This document shows, piece by piece, positions 1 to 8,276 of a stretch of 49,023 bases of DNA (the stretch's first letter is position 1; every line of letters starts with the position of its first letter). Under the pieces are notes generated by a model. The model had not been told where the DNA came from, did not search any database, and was given only the letters and a program-made list of their open reading frames with translations. The stretch is from Armatimonadota bacterium (GTDB lineage Bacteria; Armatimonadota; Armatimonadia; Armatimonadales; Capsulimonadaceae): positions 1 through 49,023 of the forward strand of contig JANXNV010000086.1 of NCBI GenBank assembly GCA_025353925.1, given 5' to 3'. A program made the position numbers and the translations under genes.

Positions 1-185
1 TCCGCCGTTTCCGCGTCGGTCATGATCGTCGCCGGGTTGGAATTGACCAGCACGACGGAGATGTTCTCCTCCCGCAGCGAGCGGCAGGCTTGTGTTCCGG
101 CGTAGTCGAACTCGGCGGCCTGTCCGATAATGATCGGGCCGCTGCCGATGACGAGGACTTTTCGAATTTCAGGGTTTTTGGGCAT
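1..185 (-). CDS. carB: Carbamoyl-phosphate synthase large subunit, N-terminal 61 residues (gene runs off the left edge)
   Basis: The reverse strand from 185 reads [18 protein letters not shown] and continues [19 protein letters not shown], the hallmark N-terminus of CarB (first ATP-grasp half, pre-ATP-grasp fold). The family is about 1070 residues, so only the 5' end is in the window. The enzyme makes carbamoyl phosphate for pyrimidine and arginine synthesis from ammonia supplied by CarA. The start overlaps the 3' end of the upstream hydrolase gene by 17 bases, which suggests it is still on the transcript that begins at pyrR. carA lies about 5 kb upstream, with six unrelated genes in between. 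The call is very secure; co-transcription is inferred. Confidence 0.95.
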   Translation of the reverse strand, partial: MPKNPEIRKVLVIGSGPIIIGQAAEFDYAGTQACRSLREENISVVLVNSNPATIMTDAETA

Positions 186-1176
186 GATGGCTTCCGTCGA
201 GAAAAGCGGATACGGTCTCAAAATAGCGGTCGGATTCTTCGATCCAGGGATAGTGCCCGCTGCGCTCAAACACAACGAGCTGCGAGGTTTGGGCCGGAAG
301 ATCGTCTTTGATCTCCTGCGCGATCTCCGGCAGTGCGACGCGGTCGAACCGTCCGACACAGATGAGCGTTGGAACGGCGAGAGTCTTCATTTGAGGGCGT
401 GGATTATAGCCCTTCATCGTGCCGCCGACGACCCACTCCGGATCATCCCCCACCATGGCGAAATAAATGGCATTGTTCAAGTCGTCGACTTTATCGCCGG
501 AGTGGAACATTTTAGCATCGTTCTCCGGATGGTACCAGTAGAGATCGTCGGTCGGCTTGCTGTAAAGTTCTTCGTAAGCATCGGAGCCGGTTTTGACGCC
601 CTGCGCCCGCATCGCGGTCAGTTTCTTCCAGACTTCCGGGAAACGCGTCGATGCTTCGCGGTTGCAGTTGTCGATATTCTGCTGAAAGCCTTTCGCGCCG
701 AGAATCGTATCAGAGAGAATCAAATGGTCCGTGTGCCCCCTGTATTTAAGAGCATATGCCAGTGCTGGCATGCCGCCGTACGACTGCCCTAGGAGCGTGA
801 TCGTGTTCAGCTTCAAGGCGACACGCAGAGCCTCAATATCATCCGTGTCCCGCTCGACGGTATATTTTTTGGGGTCCGCCAGTCGATCCGAGCGGCCCCG
901 ACCCAGGTTGTCAAAATAGATGACCTGATGGTGCGCTGCAAGCCGGGAAAACCAGGGATGAAAAGCGGCGTGGCTTCCTCCCGGCCCACCTGCTACGAGC
1001 AGAATCGGCGGCCCCTGCCCTTCGGTCTCATAGTAAATGCGCCCCTGAGGCGTGGTGACATAGTGCCCATCGCCGTGAAATGGCGGGTCGTAAGTCGAAG
1101 ATTGCACCGGGCTTTGCGCGAAGCCGCAAACGCCGCCGAATACCCACAGCAAACAGATTAAAGCCAGCTTTTTCAT
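169..1176 (-). CDS. Secreted alpha/beta hydrolase, proline iminopeptidase-like (S33 family)
   Basis: 335 residues. A short basic N-terminus and hydrophobic stretch (about residues 1–20, ending GFAQ) look like a signal peptide, so the enzyme is probably exported. The fold is read from the oxyanion-hole motif GGPGG (63–67), the nucleophile elbow GQSYGG (130–135, Ser132), an acid at Asp278 in GRFDR, and His308 in SGHYPW. GGPGG plus GQSYGG is typical of prolyl aminopeptidases of peptidase family S33, but other S33 esterases and hydrolases share it, so the substrate is not known. SD-like GAGGG precedes the ATG. It sits 3 bases after the DinB-like gene and overlaps carB. Confidence 0.85.
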   Translation of the reverse strand: MKKLALICLLWVFGGVCGFAQSPVQSSTYDPPFHGDGHYVTTPQGRIYYETEGQGPPILLVAGGPGGSHAAFHPWFSRLAAHHQVIYFDNLGRGRSDRLADPKKYTVERDTDDIEALRVALKLNTITLLGQSYGGMPALAYALKYRGHTDHLILSDTILGAKGFQQNIDNCNREASTRFPEVWKKLTAMRAQGVKTGSDAYEELYSKPTDDLYWYHPENDAKMFHSGDKVDDLNNAIYFAMVGDDPEWVVGGTMKGYNPRPQMKTLAVPTLICVGRFDRVALPEIAQEIKDDLPAQTSQLVVFERSGHYPWIEESDRYFETVSAFLDGSHHAQKP

Positions 1177-1179
1177 TCC

Positions 1180-1635
1180 CTACCCTCGTGCCTTTTCGTC
1201 TTCCAATCTCTGAAGCACCCGCCCGCGGCAAAGCAGCTCCAATTCCAAAATATGCCAGAAAATGCCCCCGATGGGCATATTGGTCTCATGGCGGTTTGTC
1301 TGCGGATCGCCCGGTACGGTGCGAACGGCGCGGAGACCGTCGAAACCCAGAGGCTCCAGGACCCGGCGCGAAATCTCCCGGGTCGCGGTCAAGGCCTCTG
1401 CTAATGCCGGGCCATCCGGAAAATCTTCGGTGCGCGGTCGGTTTTCCGGATATTGGGCGATGAGATGCCCGATCCAATACCGTTCGGCCCGGACGAAATC
1501 CAGCAGTATCTCCCGCAAGTCGCGCCCGGTCGGGCCGGGATTGCTGTCCAGCTGCCATTCTTTAAGCAGCCGAACCATGTCCACCAATTCCAGATGCGCT
1601 TCATCCCAGTACGGTGAGAGTTCCGCGAGTTTCAC
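1180..1635 (-). CDS. DinB-superfamily four-helix protein
   Basis: 151 residues, GTG start overlapping the stop of the permease gene (GTGA). The pattern is that of the DinB/DUF664 superfamily: a first helix ending in a Trp/Pro-rich turn, a second helix with ERYWIGHLI, and a third with GGIFWHILELELLCRGRV, whose His is a likely metal ligand. Family members are metal-binding four-helix bundles, some acting as thiol-dependent transferases (for example bacillithiol or mycothiol S-transferases). The specific activity cannot be told here. It lies in the non-pyrimidine gene block between carA and carB. A second, damaged DinB-like gene is at 46803–47309. Confidence 0.7.
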   Translation of the reverse strand: MKLAELSPYWDEAHLELVDMVRLLKEWQLDSNPGPTGRDLREILLDFVRAERYWIGHLIAQYPENRPRTEDFPDGPALAEALTATREISRRVLEPLGFDGLRAVRTVPGDPQTNRHETNMPIGGIFWHILELELLCRGRVLQRLEDEKARG

Positions 1636-3200
1636 TTAACCAGCATTTCCTCTTCTAAAACCGGAAGAGAGTGATGAATGCCCGTATTCGCTTTTACCAA
1701 AATCTCGTCAAACTTCGCATCGTCACGCTCCGGCGAGAAGAGTGTGCCGAGAATCGCTCCGAGGAGGCCCAGTGGGATAGACACGATGCCGGGGTTCGCC
1801 AGCGGGAAAAGTGCGTGGCCCTGCAAAAGCGTTTTGCCCGCTTCCGGGTTCCAGACACTGGGGCTGAAGGAGATCAGTACCAGGCAGCTGATAAGGCCCG
1901 TCAGCATCCCGACGACAGCACCGGTCGTGTTGAAGCGTCGCCAGAAGATGGTCAGAAGAATCACCGGCAGGTTGGCACTGGCCGCAATGGCAAACGCCAA
2001 CGCGACCAAAAACGCCACATTCTGCCCCTTGGCAAAGAACGCCAGCACGATAGAGATCACCGCGATCCCCACGGAGGCAAAGCGGGCCGCGCTGATCTGC
2101 TCCTTTTCGGAAGCATTGCCGCGCTTGACCACGTGGTTGTAAAAGTCATGCGCGAAGGCTGAAGTCGCCGACAGAACCAGACCGGACACGACCGCCAATA
2201 TCGTCGCAAAGGCAACGGCGGAAATGAACGCGAATAGGAAGTCGCCGCCAAGTGCCCGGGCCAGCAGCGGGGCCGCCATGTTGCCGGATTTGTCCTCGGC
2301 GACAATTGCCGCCTTGCCGACAAACGCCGCCGCGCCGAAGCCGAGAAACAGCGTCATGATGTAAAACGCTCCGATGAGCCAGGTCGCCGTGATGACGGAT
2401 TTTCGGGCTGTTTTGGCATCTTTCACTGTGAAGAAGCGAATCAAGATGTGCGGCAAACCCGCGGTCCCGAGTACCAGGGCCAGCATCAGCGAGAGCGTAT
2501 CCAGCGGGTCCTTGTATTTGTTGCCCGCATGCAGGAACTTTGCCCCGAGCGGCGTCGCCGTGCTCATATGCTCAAACATCCCCGTCAGGCTAAACCCAAA
2601 GCGTGAGAAGACCAGCAGTGCCAGAAGCAAGGTCCCGCCCATCAGCAAAAATGCTTTGACGATCTGGACATAGCTCGTCGCCCGCATCCCACCAAATACC
2701 ACGTAGACCGTCATCAAGACCCCGACAATCAGCACGGACATGTTATAGTCTAAATGCAGCAGCAGCTTGATCAAGCCGCCTGCCCCGACAAGCTGTGCCA
2801 GCATATAGAATGTCGAGATTACGACCGTGTTGAGTGCAGCGACCGCCCGAACCCGAGGGTCAGCAAACCGCGCGGCGATCATGTCCGCCATCGTGTACTT
2901 GCCCAGATTTCGCAGCGGCTCGGCTACTAAATAGAGCACAACCAGATAAGCCACGAGGAAGCCGATGCTGTAAAAGAAACCGTCGAAACCCGCCAGCGAG
3001 ATTGCTCCGGCAATGCCCAGAAACGAGGCGGCCGACATGTAATCCCCGGCAATCGCCAGCCCATTTTGCCAGCCGGTCAGCCCGCCGCCCGCCGTGTAAA
3101 ACTCCTGCGTCGTGTGCGTCTTCTTAGCCGCAAAGTAGGTGATGCCGAGCGTGATCGCCACGATCACGAGAAAGAGGCCAAATGCCGGTGAGAAGTGCAT
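1632..3200 (-). CDS. actP: Sodium:solute symporter, acetate permease (ActP) type
   Basis: 522 residues, nearly all hydrophobic, with about 13 membrane spans. The N-terminal motif AGDYMSAASFLG (near residue 50) is characteristic of the SSS (solute:sodium symporter) family and of ActP-type monocarboxylate permeases. It is slightly shorter than E. coli ActP (549). The gene directly upstream encodes a DUF485 protein, the usual YjcH partner of ActP, which strengthens the acetate/short monocarboxylate assignment. The protein would work in the inner membrane. Only six bases separate it from the DUF485 stop. Other substrates (pyruvate, propionate) are possible. Confidence 0.85.
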   Translation of the reverse strand: MHFSPAFGLFLVIVAITLGITYFAAKKTHTTQEFYTAGGGLTGWQNGLAIAGDYMSAASFLGIAGAISLAGFDGFFYSIGFLVAYLVVLYLVAEPLRNLGKYTMADMIAARFADPRVRAVAALNTVVISTFYMLAQLVGAGGLIKLLLHLDYNMSVLIVGVLMTVYVVFGGMRATSYVQIVKAFLLMGGTLLLALLVFSRFGFSLTGMFEHMSTATPLGAKFLHAGNKYKDPLDTLSLMLALVLGTAGLPHILIRFFTVKDAKTARKSVITATWLIGAFYIMTLFLGFGAAAFVGKAAIVAEDKSGNMAAPLLARALGGDFLFAFISAVAFATILAVVSGLVLSATSAFAHDFYNHVVKRGNASEKEQISAARFASVGIAVISIVLAFFAKGQNVAFLVALAFAIAASANLPVILLTIFWRRFNTTGAVVGMLTGLISCLVLISFSPSVWNPEAGKTLLQGHALFPLANPGIVSIPLGLLGAILGTLFSPERDDAKFDEILVKANTGIHHSLPVLEEEMLVK

Positions 3201-3206
3201 AGAGTC

Positions 3207-3512
3207 CTACTTTCCGTTTTCTGCGACAATCGCGCTCACTTCGGCGTCGAAACGGGCGGCCTGTTTTGTGTAAATCCCGCATAGTGTCCAGGTCATCACA
3301 AACTGGGCGAACCCGTAGACCCATCCCCAGGTGATCGCTCCTACTGCATGGTGATTTAAGACCGTCGTGTAGGAAGTCAGAACCGGAAGCAGAAAATAAA
3401 AAACCAGAAAGAACAGCGTGATCGGAACGAGAAACCGCTTCTTTCTCTCCACAAGAGCGCGGAAGCTGGGAGACTTTGCGATCTCCGAATATGCCATGGT
3501 GTCGTCAGCCAT
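3207..3512 (-). CDS. DUF485 membrane protein (YjcH-like partner of the permease)
   Basis: 101 residues from the chosen ATG. An in-frame ATG lies 15 bases upstream, but GGAGGA is positioned 6–7 bases before the ATG at 3512, so this start is preferred. There are two hydrophobic segments: VPITLFFLVFYFLLPVL, and one around WGWVYGFAQFVMTWTLCGIY. The sequence between them carries the DUF485 layout (basic residues before TM1, short loop, Y/T/K-A-x-x-FD at the end). DUF485 proteins are almost always paired with ActP-type symporters. Their function is unproven but is presumed accessory to acetate transport. Confidence 0.85.
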   Translation of the reverse strand: MADDTMAYSEIAKSPSFRALVERKKRFLVPITLFFLVFYFLLPVLTSYTTVLNHHAVGAITWGWVYGFAQFVMTWTLCGIYTKQAARFDAEVSAIVAENGK

Positions 3513-3558
3513 AAATCCATCCTCCATCGGCGGTCCTATGAACTATTACTTGCTTGAT

Positions 3559-3927
3559 CTACGCCTTACTTTCGCTCTCGGGGCGAGTATACCAGTATGC
3601 CCAGGCGATTAAGACAATTTGGAAGGGGAGACGCCCCCACAAAATCAGCGGGTTGTCGATGAATATCTTGTTGACCGCCATGTTAATGTTTGCCGGGAAG
3701 ACTGCGACAAACAGCGCAGCCAGTCCCCAGGCGGAGAGCTTTCGGACACGCGGGATCAACAGCCCCACCCCGCCAAGCATCTCAAAGACTCCGCTGGCCA
3801 GCACCAACGCCCGATGGGCAGGCAGGTAATCCGGCACGATTTGTATGAACTTCTCGGGCCGGACCAGATGCAGCAGCCCCGCCGCGATCATCATGGCCGA
3901 AAGTAAATAGCGCAGGGCAGTTTTCAC
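3559..3927 (-). CDS. DoxX-like four-helix membrane protein
   Basis: 122 residues from a GTG at 3927, overlapping the stop of the upstream glycosyltransferase as GTGA. The reading frame stays open further upstream, but that part lies inside the neighbouring gene and has no membrane character. Four hydrophobic helices are seen, with LLSAMMIAAGLLHLVRPEKF at the start and the central GVFEMLGGVGLLIP motif typical of DoxX/DoxX-like (DUF4267/YphA) proteins. The polar PEKF and NINMAV segments are also family-like. DoxX proteins are poorly characterised; some are linked to quinone or thiosulfate oxidation. No specific role is claimed. Confidence 0.75.
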   Translation of the reverse strand: MKTALRYLLSAMMIAAGLLHLVRPEKFIQIVPDYLPAHRALVLASGVFEMLGGVGLLIPRVRKLSAWGLAALFVAVFPANINMAVNKIFIDNPLILWGRLPFQIVLIAWAYWYTRPESESKA

Positions 3928-5318
3928 TTGAGTGCTTTCACGGAGTAGAGATCCACGATAAAATGCCGCGACCCGCCGAACTCCAACGAAGTCAGCAAGT
4001 GCGACGGCTGCATCACATCCGGATAGTGCCCGCGCCACCAGGTTTGCCAATTCGCCGCGTTACGCACTACCAGAACATGCGTTGCGTGAAGACGCTCCAC
4101 CGGATGGTCGTCATTCGCCAGACCCGGCTGCACGGTAGTCGCCGCAAAAGGCGTTCCTAAACAAAGCGTCGGCGCAAAATCACCGATCACAACGCTGCCT
4201 TTCGGCAGTACTCGTACAAGCTCCTGCCGACCCTCACGCTGAGCGAAACTTCGCTGCCCCCAGGCAACCCCATACCAAAGTGCCGAAGTGACCAAAAACA
4301 CGCCGACGGCAGCGACCTGCAATCTGCGGCTCAACGTGCCGAATGCCTTAGCGGCCAGCCCCATTAGCGCCGGCAGAAATAGCACGTAATAGCGGCTCGG
4401 AGCATACGACGAAACCAAACAAAAAGTTAGGCCCCCTGCCAGCCAGTACCCGAGGAAGCGGTCACTGCTGGTCCATTCCCGCCGCCGGAGCATCCCCCAC
4501 CCCGCGAGGAGGCAAGGAACAGGCAGCGTTGCCAACAAATAGGGCAGAACGCCATGTTCGCCTCCTACCAAGCCGCGTTTTATATTTAGGTAGAGACCCA
4601 GCAGAGAGTGCGGCTGGATCTGATGCACTCGGTAGTAAGTCGTCATCCGCGACAGCTCTGCATGGTGCGGGAGGTACCAAAACGCGGCGTAAAGAGCAAG
4701 AACACCCCCAAAACCGAGGATGGTAGTTTTTTTTCTCGCCTTCGTCAACAGTGCTGGAACTGCCAGCCCCGCCAGGCTCTTGAACACAACGGCGATCCCG
4801 ACAAAGCTCCCTGCTAGTGCGTAAAGCACCCATTGGTATCGCCCTACGCTTCCTCCCGCATAGGCCCAGCACGCGAACGCCAGCACCAGCCAGAACACCG
4901 TCGGCGTCTCCTGCAACGCAGTCCGGTTGTAGAGTACAAACATCGGCGATAGGCCTAAAAAGACCGCCCCCATGTCTGCCACTCGGTTATCATATGCCCG
5001 CCGCAGACCGAGCCAGAAAACGACCACTGTCAGCATCCCAAAGACAACTGCGATTAAACGCGCCTGCAAAATACCCGCATCAAAGAGGCGAAATACACCC
5101 TCCTGCAAAAGACTCAGTAGCGGCGAGAGAAGCCGGTCGTGAAATGTCCCCGGCGCGGGTGCTCCGAACAATACTTCGTGCCGCGCATCGAGTGTGTAAA
5201 AACCTTCATCCGTGTAAAGCCCCGTGCTCCAGGAAAGCCAGGGGGGCGGATCGGCATCGAGCGCAACCAGACGAAGTGCAAGGCAAAGCAGCAGGACTGC
5301 CCAGCGCCAAAACGTCAA
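3924..5318 (-). CDS. GT39/ArnT-type membrane glycosyltransferase (GT-C fold)
   Basis: 464 residues with about 10–11 membrane spans. After the first span an extracytoplasmic loop carries YTDEGFY (Asp36-Glu37), the acidic DE motif of GT-C transferases of the PMT/ArnT superfamily, which use polyprenyl-linked sugars. The fairly short soluble C-terminus fits the simpler bacterial members rather than full ArnT. The start is TTG at 5318, overlapping the carA stop in a TTGA junction, which implies translational coupling in the pyrimidine transcript. The acceptor (lipid, protein or glycan) cannot be told from sequence. A second GT39-type gene is at 43507–45057. Confidence 0.75.
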   Translation of the reverse strand: MTFWRWAVLLLCLALRLVALDADPPPWLSWSTGLYTDEGFYTLDARHEVLFGAPAPGTFHDRLLSPLLSLLQEGVFRLFDAGILQARLIAVVFGMLTVVVFWLGLRRAYDNRVADMGAVFLGLSPMFVLYNRTALQETPTVFWLVLAFACWAYAGGSVGRYQWVLYALAGSFVGIAVVFKSLAGLAVPALLTKARKKTTILGFGGVLALYAAFWYLPHHAELSRMTTYYRVHQIQPHSLLGLYLNIKRGLVGGEHGVLPYLLATLPVPCLLAGWGMLRRREWTSSDRFLGYWLAGGLTFCLVSSYAPSRYYVLFLPALMGLAAKAFGTLSRRLQVAAVGVFLVTSALWYGVAWGQRSFAQREGRQELVRVLPKGSVVIGDFAPTLCLGTPFAATTVQPGLANDDHPVERLHATHVLVVRNAANWQTWWRGHYPDVMQPSHLLTSLEFGGSRHFIVDLYSVKALK

Positions 5319-6406
5319 CTTCGATGCTCATCGATCATCTGCAGGAACCGGGCAAAGTAGCCCCGGCTGTCCGCCGGGCCGGGCGAGGCCTCCGGGTGAT
5401 ACTGGATCGAAAAGATCGGCAATGTTTTGTGCCGCAGGCCCTCCACCGTACCGTCGTTCAGGTTGATCTGCCAGACTTGGATCTCCGGATCATTGAAGCC
5501 GTCCGGCGCGAGCGCATAGCCGTGGTTCTGGGAGGTGATCACAACGCGCCCCGTCTCCAGATCCTTCACCGGGTGATTCGAGCCGCGATGCCCAAATGGA
5601 AGCTTGAACGTGTGCCCGCCGAAGGCGCAGCCGATGAGCTGGTTGCCGAGACAAATTCCCATGGTCGGCTTCGCATGCGAGAGCACCCGAACCGTTTCCA
5701 CGATGTCGCCGAGCAGGGCCGGATCGCCGGGGCCGGGAGAAAGAAAAATGCCGTCAGGATTCGTCGCCAGTATTTCTTCCGCAGAGGTATGGGCGGGAAA
5801 CACGGTGGTCTCCGCGCCGAGGGAAGCCAGGGACCGCAGGATATTGAACTTCACGCCGCAGTCGAGCAGTGCGATCCGGTACTTGGTGGCATCGAGTGCC
5901 GAGGGCCAAACGTACGGCTTTTCGGTCGTCACCCGAGCAGCGTAGTCAACCACTTCATAGCCTTCGGCCTCCGACAGTCGCTTTTTCAACTCGTCTGGGG
6001 TCGCTTCCGAGGACAACGCCCCCATCATCACCCCGACAGACCGCAGCTTCTGGGTCAGGGCGCGTGTGTCCAGCCCGGAGATGCCGACCACGCCATGCTC
6101 GCGCAGGAAGCCGTCGAGTGTGCCATGCGACCGCCAGTTGGACGGAAATTCGGCAAGCTCTTTCACGATGAATCCAGCCACTTGCACGCGCCGAGACTCG
6201 AAATCATCCGGGGTCACGCCGTAATTGCCGATGATCGGATAGGTCAGTGTCACGAGCTGCCCGGCATAGCTGGGATCCGTGAGTATCTCTTGATATCCGG
6301 TCATGCCGGTGTTAAAGACTACTTCGCCGACAGACGTGCCGACTGCGCCGAAGGCGATTCCCGTGTAAGTTGTACCGTCCGCGAGGACGAGATGCGCTTG
6401 AGTCAT
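5315..6406 (-). CDS. carA: Carbamoyl-phosphate synthase small (glutaminase) subunit
   Basis: 363 residues. The N-terminal CarA domain (LADGTTYTG, GEVVFNTGMTGYQE) is followed by a class I glutamine amidotransferase domain. The nucleophile is Cys252 in GICLGNQ, and the His-Glu pair is His337/Glu339 in YHPEASPGP. The residue after the nucleophile glycine is Asn where most CarA have His (GICLGHQ), a mild variation. It hydrolyses glutamine and passes ammonia to CarB. The start at 6406 forms an ATGA overlap with pyrC. The frame is open further upstream, but that stretch lies inside pyrC and lacks CarA sequence. Usual length is 360–390. Confidence 0.97.
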   Translation of the reverse strand: MTQAHLVLADGTTYTGIAFGAVGTSVGEVVFNTGMTGYQEILTDPSYAGQLVTLTYPIIGNYGVTPDDFESRRVQVAGFIVKELAEFPSNWRSHGTLDGFLREHGVVGISGLDTRALTQKLRSVGVMMGALSSEATPDELKKRLSEAEGYEVVDYAARVTTEKPYVWPSALDATKYRIALLDCGVKFNILRSLASLGAETTVFPAHTSAEEILATNPDGIFLSPGPGDPALLGDIVETVRVLSHAKPTMGICLGNQLIGCAFGGHTFKLPFGHRGSNHPVKDLETGRVVITSQNHGYALAPDGFNDPEIQVWQINLNDGTVEGLRHKTLPIFSIQYHPEASPGPADSRGYFARFLQMIDEHRS

Positions 6407-7680
6407 AATAGTACCTGGCGACCGCCCACGAAAGTCGTCACTGCCCTGCCCGTCAGCGTCACCCCGTCCAGGACGCTGTTCCGGGACTTCGATTGGAACG
6501 CGCTGACATCGACCGTCCACTCCGCTTCCGGATCGAAGACCGTCACATCGGCGACCGACCCGACGGAAAGTGTTCCACCGGAAACGCCTAAAATCTTCGC
6601 GGGAGCCACGGACATCTTCTCGACCATCTGCGAAAGTGTCAGAATGCCGGGTTTCACGAGATGCGTGATCACCAGCCCCAGCGACGTTTCCAATCCGAGC
6701 ATGCCAAACGGTGCGCGGGCGAATTCCTGCTCCTTTTCATGCGGGGCATGCGGAGCGTGGTCGGTCGCGATGGCATCGAGCGTGCCGTCTTGAAGGCCCT
6801 CGATAATCGCCTCCTGGTCCGCTTTGGTGCGCAGGGGCGGCGACATCTTGGCATTCGTATTGTAGTCGTAACAAGCTTCGTCGGTGAGTGCCACATACTG
6901 CGGGCAGGTCTCCGCCGTGATCGGTGCCCCGAACTTCTTCGCATGGCGGATGATTTCGACGCTCTCCTTCGTGCTGACATGCAGGATATGCAGGCGGCAG
7001 CCGGTGGTCATCGAAAGCAGAATGTTCCGAGCCGTGCCGACATTTTCCGCCGCCCTTGGAATTCCCTTCAGGCCCAGGACCGTCGAGACGTAGCCCTCGT
7101 GCATGACGCCGTCGCCGGTGAGGTCTTTGTCCTCGCAGTGCGCCATATAAGGCAGATTCAGCATGGAGCAATATTCCATCGCCCGCCGCAAAAAACCGCT
7201 GTTCTCCACGGGATACGCATCATCGCCGATCCCGACAATCCCTGCGTCTTGAAGTTCCGCCATTTCCGTTAGCTCGGTATTTAGTAAGCCCTTGCTGACT
7301 GCCCCGATGACATGAACCCGGGCAGATGCCGTTTCCGCCTGGGTCAGAATATCTTTGACGATGCTGGCATGGTCGATTGGCGGTGACGTGTTCGGCTGAC
7401 AGGAGATCGCCGTGAAGCCGCCGTTTGCCGCCGCCGCCGTCCCCGAAGCGACATCCTCTTTGTATTCCTGACCGGGGACACGCAGATGGACATGCATATC
7501 GATCAAACCGGGGCAGACGACTTTGCCGGTGCAGTCGATAAACTCCGTATCGATCCCCGCCGCCAGATTTAGGCCGACCTCGGCGATCAATCCGTCTGCA
7601 CCGATCAGTACGTCCGCTACGCCGTCGCGGTCATTCGCCGGATCGATCACGCGCCCATTTTTGAGTAGATAGCTTGGCAT
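6403..7680 (-). CDS. pyrC: Dihydroorotase, type I (metal-dependent amidohydrolase)
   Basis: 425 residues from ATG 7680. The start is chosen because the family N-terminus (LLKNGRVIDPAND) begins there, 14 bases after the upstream stop. Metal and catalytic motifs are DMHVHLR (His63, His65), GDDAYPV (Asp153/154), MAHCED (His181), LHVST (His234) and ATDHAPH (Asp307). The GDDA motif and length mark the type I enzyme, which often needs aspartate carbamoyltransferase for full activity. It converts carbamoyl aspartate to dihydroorotate in the third step of UMP synthesis. No strong SD is visible. It overlaps carA by four bases. Confidence 0.96.
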   Translation of the reverse strand: MPSYLLKNGRVIDPANDRDGVADVLIGADGLIAEVGLNLAAGIDTEFIDCTGKVVCPGLIDMHVHLRVPGQEYKEDVASGTAAAANGGFTAISCQPNTSPPIDHASIVKDILTQAETASARVHVIGAVSKGLLNTELTEMAELQDAGIVGIGDDAYPVENSGFLRRAMEYCSMLNLPYMAHCEDKDLTGDGVMHEGYVSTVLGLKGIPRAAENVGTARNILLSMTTGCRLHILHVSTKESVEIIRHAKKFGAPITAETCPQYVALTDEACYDYNTNAKMSPPLRTKADQEAIIEGLQDGTLDAIATDHAPHAPHEKEQEFARAPFGMLGLETSLGLVITHLVKPGILTLSQMVEKMSVAPAKILGVSGGTLSVGSVADVTVFDPEAEWTVDVSAFQSKSRNSVLDGVTLTGRAVTTFVGGRQVLL

Positions 7681-7694
7681 ATAGTTGTATATCG

Positions 7695-8228
7695 CTAGAT
7701 GTTCTCTTTCACCGTAAAATGTTCCAAAGCGACCATAAAAGCATACGCCAGCACCAAGTCCAGCAGCAGAAACCAAATCCATCCGCTCAGGATGTTGCTG
7801 CCTGCACCAACGCTCCGGCCAGTGGTTCCATCATCGATGCCATTGATGTCTGGGTAGGTCGTTTCATACTTGATCTTGGCGATCGGGTCGTCTGCCTTGA
7901 CCGCTTCATATGTCTGCTCCTCGGTACGAGCGACCCCGTAGTAACGCAAGCTCGGACCGGGTTTGACCTGACCGCGCTCAAGCGGCGGCGGGGCGCGAAA
8001 CGCGTAGGTCACCAGGTACACGTGGTCCCCGGCCTTGAAGGGGTTCCCGGTCGGCGTGACCTGTTTTGAGATCACCACGCCATGGGCTTTTCCCACTGCA
8101 TTATTGTACGCAATACCCGGCGGCAGAAATTTGGCCTGTACAATCCCGAACAACGGCAGAATAAAAAATAACAGCAGGCTGGCTACGAGAAATCCGGCCA
8201 GAAAACGCAGCACACGGTTGACGCTCAC
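7695..8228 (-). CDS. Unrecognised two-span membrane protein inside the pyr operon
   Basis: 177 residues with a GTG start and an AAGGGG-type SD. One membrane span lies near the N-terminus (FLAGFLVASLLLFFILPLF). A polar domain of about 110 residues follows, rich in Tyr/Pro and containing HVYLVTYAFRAP, and a second span (WIWFLLLDLVLAYAFMV) precedes a short cytoplasmic tail. The middle domain faintly resembles DUF3592-type extracytoplasmic beta domains, but I do not recognise the family. It sits 48 bases after pyrB and 14 before pyrC, so it should be co-expressed with pyrimidine synthesis. A link to uracil or aspartate handling would be speculation. Confidence 0.75.
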   Translation of the reverse strand: MSVNRVLRFLAGFLVASLLLFFILPLFGIVQAKFLPPGIAYNNAVGKAHGVVISKQVTPTGNPFKAGDHVYLVTYAFRAPPPLERGQVKPGPSLRYYGVARTEEQTYEAVKADDPIAKIKYETTYPDINGIDDGTTGRSVGAGSNILSGWIWFLLLDLVLAYAFMVALEHFTVKENI

Positions 8229-8276
8229 ACTCTTTTTCCCCTTAAAGCCCCACTGCTTTGCTGAACATAATTAGTT

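Noticed and set aside
4817-6793. Long plus-strand open frame (about 658 codons) opposite the glycosyltransferase, carA and pyrC
   Set aside because: It is antisense to genes with clear family motifs, has Arg/Pro/His-heavy shadow composition, no SD and no recognisable domain.
7681-7782. N-terminal extension of pyrC to 7782
   Set aside because: The added 34 residues lie within the upstream membrane-protein gene and do not resemble dihydroorotase; the family N-terminus starts at 7680.
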